A stretch of DNA of 64,000 nt from Candidatus Xianfuyuplasma coldseepsis (lineage in GTDB: Bacteria > Bacillota_I > Bacilli_A > Izemoplasmatales > Izemoplasmataceae), in contig NZ_CP048914.1 of the NCBI RefSeq assembly GCF_014023125.1, positions 1,702,698-1,766,697 of the forward strand, read 5' to 3'. The translations under genes were made by a program, and so were the position numbers. This document shows, piece by piece, positions 61,717-64,000 of the stretch (position 1 is its first letter; every line of letters starts with the position of its first letter). The notes below the pieces were generated by a model. That model was not told the origin of the DNA and did not search any database. It was given only the letters and a program-made list of their open reading frames with translations.

Positions 61717-63235
61717 GCGTTTCACCCCGTTTCGAACCACTCATCATTAATCCAAGTTCGTTTGCAGTTGCATCTTTGGCATCAACGATACCAACAATTT
61801 CACCTTCGTAAATAACGGCAATTCGATCGGATACATTAAGAACTTCTTCGAGCTCTAAACTAATCAGCAGTACGGCTTTACCTTTATCGCGTTCTTCGAC
61901 TAGCCGTTTGTGGATATATTCAATCGCCCCAACATCTAAACCACGTGTTGGTTGCGCAGCGATTAATAATTCAGGTGATCGATCGATTTCACGAGCAATG
62001 ATGGCTTTTTGTTGATTTCCACCAGACATCGAACGTGCTTTTGTTGCAGATCCTTCCCCGCTTCGTACGTCAAACTCTTCGATTAATCGTTCTGAGTTTT
62101 CTAAAATCGCATCAAATAAAATTAAACCATGTTTCTGATAAGCTTCTTTATAATAATCCAGTAAGACAAAGTTACTATCTAATCTAAAATCGAGGATAAG
62201 ACCATATTTGTGTCGGTCTTCAGGAATGTGACCGACACCAGCTTCTACCCGTGTCCGAATCGGTTCATGACTTAAATCTTCACCATGCATGATGAATTCG
62301 CCACTTTCAATTTTACGAAGACCATAAATCGCTTCAATTAGCTCGCTTTGTCCATTTCCATCAATTCCAGCAATACACATAATTTCACCAGCACGGACAT
62401 CCAAACTAAAGTCTTTAACGGCTGGTAAATGGCGATTATCCAATACGTTTAAATTCCGAAATTGCGCGACGACTTTACCGGGTTTTGCTGGTTGTTTTTC
62501 CACCTCAAAGCTGACTGGACGACCAACCATCATTTCTGCGAGTTGTTTTTCCGTTGTATCTTTGGTTTCTACGGTTCCAATGTATTTTCCACGTCGGAGA
62601 ACGGTACAACGGTCTGAAACCAACTTGATTTCTTTTAGTTTATGCGTAATCAAGACGATTGTTTTTCCCTCTTTGATGAGTTTTCTCATGATGTTCATCA
62701 ACTCTTCAATTTCTTGAGGCGTCAACACTGCAGTTGGTTCATCAAAGATGAGAATATCTGCATTACGATACAACATCTTCAAAATTTCAACCCGTTGCTG
62801 CATCCCGACAGTAATATCCTCAATTTTGGCATAGGGATCGACTTTTAATCCGTATTTTTCCGATAACTCTAGTACCCGTTTTGCGGCTTTGTCAATATCA
62901 ATAACAATACCTTTTTTGGGTTCCATTCCTAATATGATATTTTCCGTTACGGTAAAGTTTTCCACCAATTTAAAGTGTTGGTGGACCATTCCGATTCCAA
63001 GATCATTCGCAATGTTTGGATTGGAAATTTCGACTTCCTTACCACGGATTTTGATGTTGCCTTCTTCTGGTTGATACAACCCAAATAAAACACTCATCAG
63101 TGTACTTTTCCCTGCACCATTTTCCCCTAAAAGTGCGTGAATTTCACCGTCTTTGACGTGTAAATCTACGCGGTCATTTGCTTTGATTCCTGGGAATATT
63201 TTTGTGATCCCATTCATTTCAATAGCATATTCCAT
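61706..63235 (-). CDS. nupO: Nucleoside ABC transporter ATP-binding protein
   Basis: 509 residues, two ABC domains. Walker [39 protein letters not shown] (the Q-loop region typical of the NupO/BMP class), TVGMQQRVEILKMLYR as signature 1, and MSGGNQQKAIIAREI as signature 2. The binding lipoprotein gene (BmpA/NupN type), normally first in this operon, is not next to it; a YjjW-type activase gene is. AAAGGAGA lies before the ATG. Confidence 0.93.
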   Translation of the reverse strand: MEYAIEMNGITKIFPGIKANDRVDLHVKDGEIHALLGENGAGKSTLMSVLFGLYQPEEGNIKIRGKEVEISNPNIANDLGIGMVHQHFKLVENFTVTENIILGMEPKKGIVIDIDKAAKRVLELSEKYGLKVDPYAKIEDITVGMQQRVEILKMLYRNADILIFDEPTAVLTPQEIEELMNIMRKLIKEGKTIVLITHKLKEIKLVSDRCTVLRRGKYIGTVETKDTTEKQLAEMMVGRPVSFEVEKQPAKPGKVVAQFRNLNVLDNRHLPAVKDFSLDVRAGEIMCIAGIDGNGQSELIEAIYGLRKIESGEFIMHGEDLSHEPIRTRVEAGVGHIPEDRHKYGLILDFRLDSNFVLLDYYKEAYQKHGLILFDAILENSERLIEEFDVRSGEGSATKARSMSGGNQQKAIIAREIDRSPELLIAAQPTRGLDVGAIEYIHKRLVEERDKGKAVLLISLELEEVLNVSDRIAVIYEGEIVGIVDAKDATANELGLMMSGSKRGETHAS

Positions 63236-63270
63236 AGTCGGTCTCCTTTGTTCAGTATTTCAAGAATGCA

Positions 63271-64000
63271 TTATATCTTGTATATAATATACTCTCGATC
63301 AAGCTTCTTGAGGGATTGATCGAGTTGTTGTAAAAAGGTGTCACTTGGTACGTGAAATAAATGTTTATATTCCACACGGACGCCATGGGTGTGATAAGGA
63401 ATTATCTTGAACAAGACATCTCGTGGTAGAAATGATGCAATTTGTAATACATCTTTGCAACTTTCTTCTGATTCATAAACTACACTACGTACTTCGTACA
63501 GTTTATGTTGTTGATAGATCAAATTGATATTGTCAATGATAATTTTATTATCGACACCAGTATAGAATCGATGCAAATCCGGATCGAGAAACTTCAAATC
63601 CAACATAAATTGATCAACAAGAGAAATAAACTCCTCAAACTCTGTATCGATGTCCCAATATCCATTGGAATCAACAAAAACAGTTAGTCCTAGTTTTTTA
63701 ATGTCCTTGATTAAGGGTATTAACGCTTGATAATGTAGTGTCGCTTCACCACCCGAGAAGGTAACACCGCGGATATAATCTCGGTGCTTTGTAATATCTG
63801 CAATAATCTCTTCATTGCTTAACGGTAAAAGTTTTGGTGAAGCTAGTGATTCACAGGTATAGATACAGCGATCACATTTGGTACATTGTTCAGGATAATA
63901 AGTTACTTGCCCGTCAATAATCTCTAGGGCATCAAAATCACATGCAGCAACGCATAATCCACACGAATCACATTGGTTAATCGATTCCGGATTATGACAA
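63271..64000 (-). CDS. yjjW: YjjW-type glycyl-radical enzyme activase (N-terminus outside the window)
   Basis: The frame stays open from 63271 to the window end, giving 243 residues. The upstream edge shows CHNPESINQ, the end of the radical-SAM CxxxCxxC loop. Two ferredoxin-type clusters follow, CDSCGLCVAAC and CTKCDRCIYTC. Then come GVTFSGGEATLH, VFVDSNGYWD, MLDLKFLDPDLH, and PYHTHGVRVEY near the end. These match E. coli YjjW in order. It uses S-adenosylmethionine to put a glycyl radical on a partner such as YjjI. It lies 35 bases upstream of nupO on the same strand. Confidence 0.87.
   Translation of the reverse strand, partial: CHNPESINQCDSCGLCVAACDFDALEIIDGQVTYYPEQCTKCDRCIYTCESLASPKLLPLSNEEIIADITKHRDYIRGVTFSGGEATLHYQALIPLIKDIKKLGLTVFVDSNGYWDIDTEFEEFISLVDQFMLDLKFLDPDLHRFYTGVDNKIIIDNINLIYQQHKLYEVRSVVYESEESCKDVLQIASFLPRDVLFKIIPYHTHGVRVEYKHLFHVPSDTFLQQLDQSLKKLDREYIIYKI

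Overview
The window looks like chromosome of a low-GC, Gram-positive-type bacterium related to the free-living mollicute/Bacillota border (Izemoplasma- or Haloplasma-like). This placement is inferred from gene content and AT-rich codon use, not from a marker-gene tree. TGA is used as a stop (folC, rarA, ulaD) and Trp is TGG, so the code is standard. Genes are tightly packed with strong AGGAGG-type ribosome binding sites. Seven intrinsic terminators are folded around the stop codon of the gene they end. I see no rRNA, tRNA, CRISPR array, transposase or phage gene.

Layout. 1-6.3 kb: end of a beta-lactamase-related hydrolase, small membrane proteins, a P-loop kinase, a stand-alone receiver protein, a Nudix hydrolase and a large DUF2779-type nuclease. 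6.4 kb: trigger factor. 7.9-17.3 kb: a complete L-ascorbate PTS and catabolic locus (ulaA, HAD phosphatase, ulaC, ulaG, ulaB, ulaD, ulaE, ulaF, a SorC-type regulator) that runs straight into ptsI and ptsH. Two promoters carry the same palindrome, exact reverse complements of each other, at the same distance from the -35 box. 17.5-31.8 kb: lon, a tiny acidic exported protein followed by a ferric-reductase-like membrane protein, a TetR regulator, pepF, EamA and MFS transporters, threonine aldolase, an esterase, a large orphan membrane protein, engB and an epimerase. 31.8-32.0 kb: a probable 36-residue gene. 32.0-41.1 kb: an arabinose locus, with a divergent LacI regulator, several GTTTA(C/G)TAAAC operators, araB-like kinase, araA, araD and a sugar ABC transporter. 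41.2-51.0 kb: T-box-controlled valS with folC, then radC, the L21 leader with rplU and rpmA, obgE and ruvA. 51.0-53.9 kb: two tandem YwaF-like membrane proteins and a MarR / FMN-binding / flavodoxin operon. 53.9-64 kb: asparaginase, an unexplained 677-bp intergenic stretch, a PHP phosphatase, rarA, a NifX/DUF134 pair, and a nucleoside ABC transporter lying directly downstream of a YjjW-type radical-SAM activase cut by the window edge.

How they work together. Ascorbate (Ula) and arabinose (Ara) both end in xylulose 5-phosphate through paralogous 4-epimerases (UlaF and AraD). The only general PTS proteins in the window sit inside the ascorbate operon, and HPr keeps the regulatory serine, so carbon catabolite control is plausible. 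cre-like sites lie upstream of the ara operon. A second theme is redox chemistry at the cell surface: two exported proteins share a DxxAGATxxS motif typical of covalent FMN attachment, one beside a haem-type membrane reductase and one beside a flavodoxin. A third theme is nucleoside use linked to a glycyl-radical activase.
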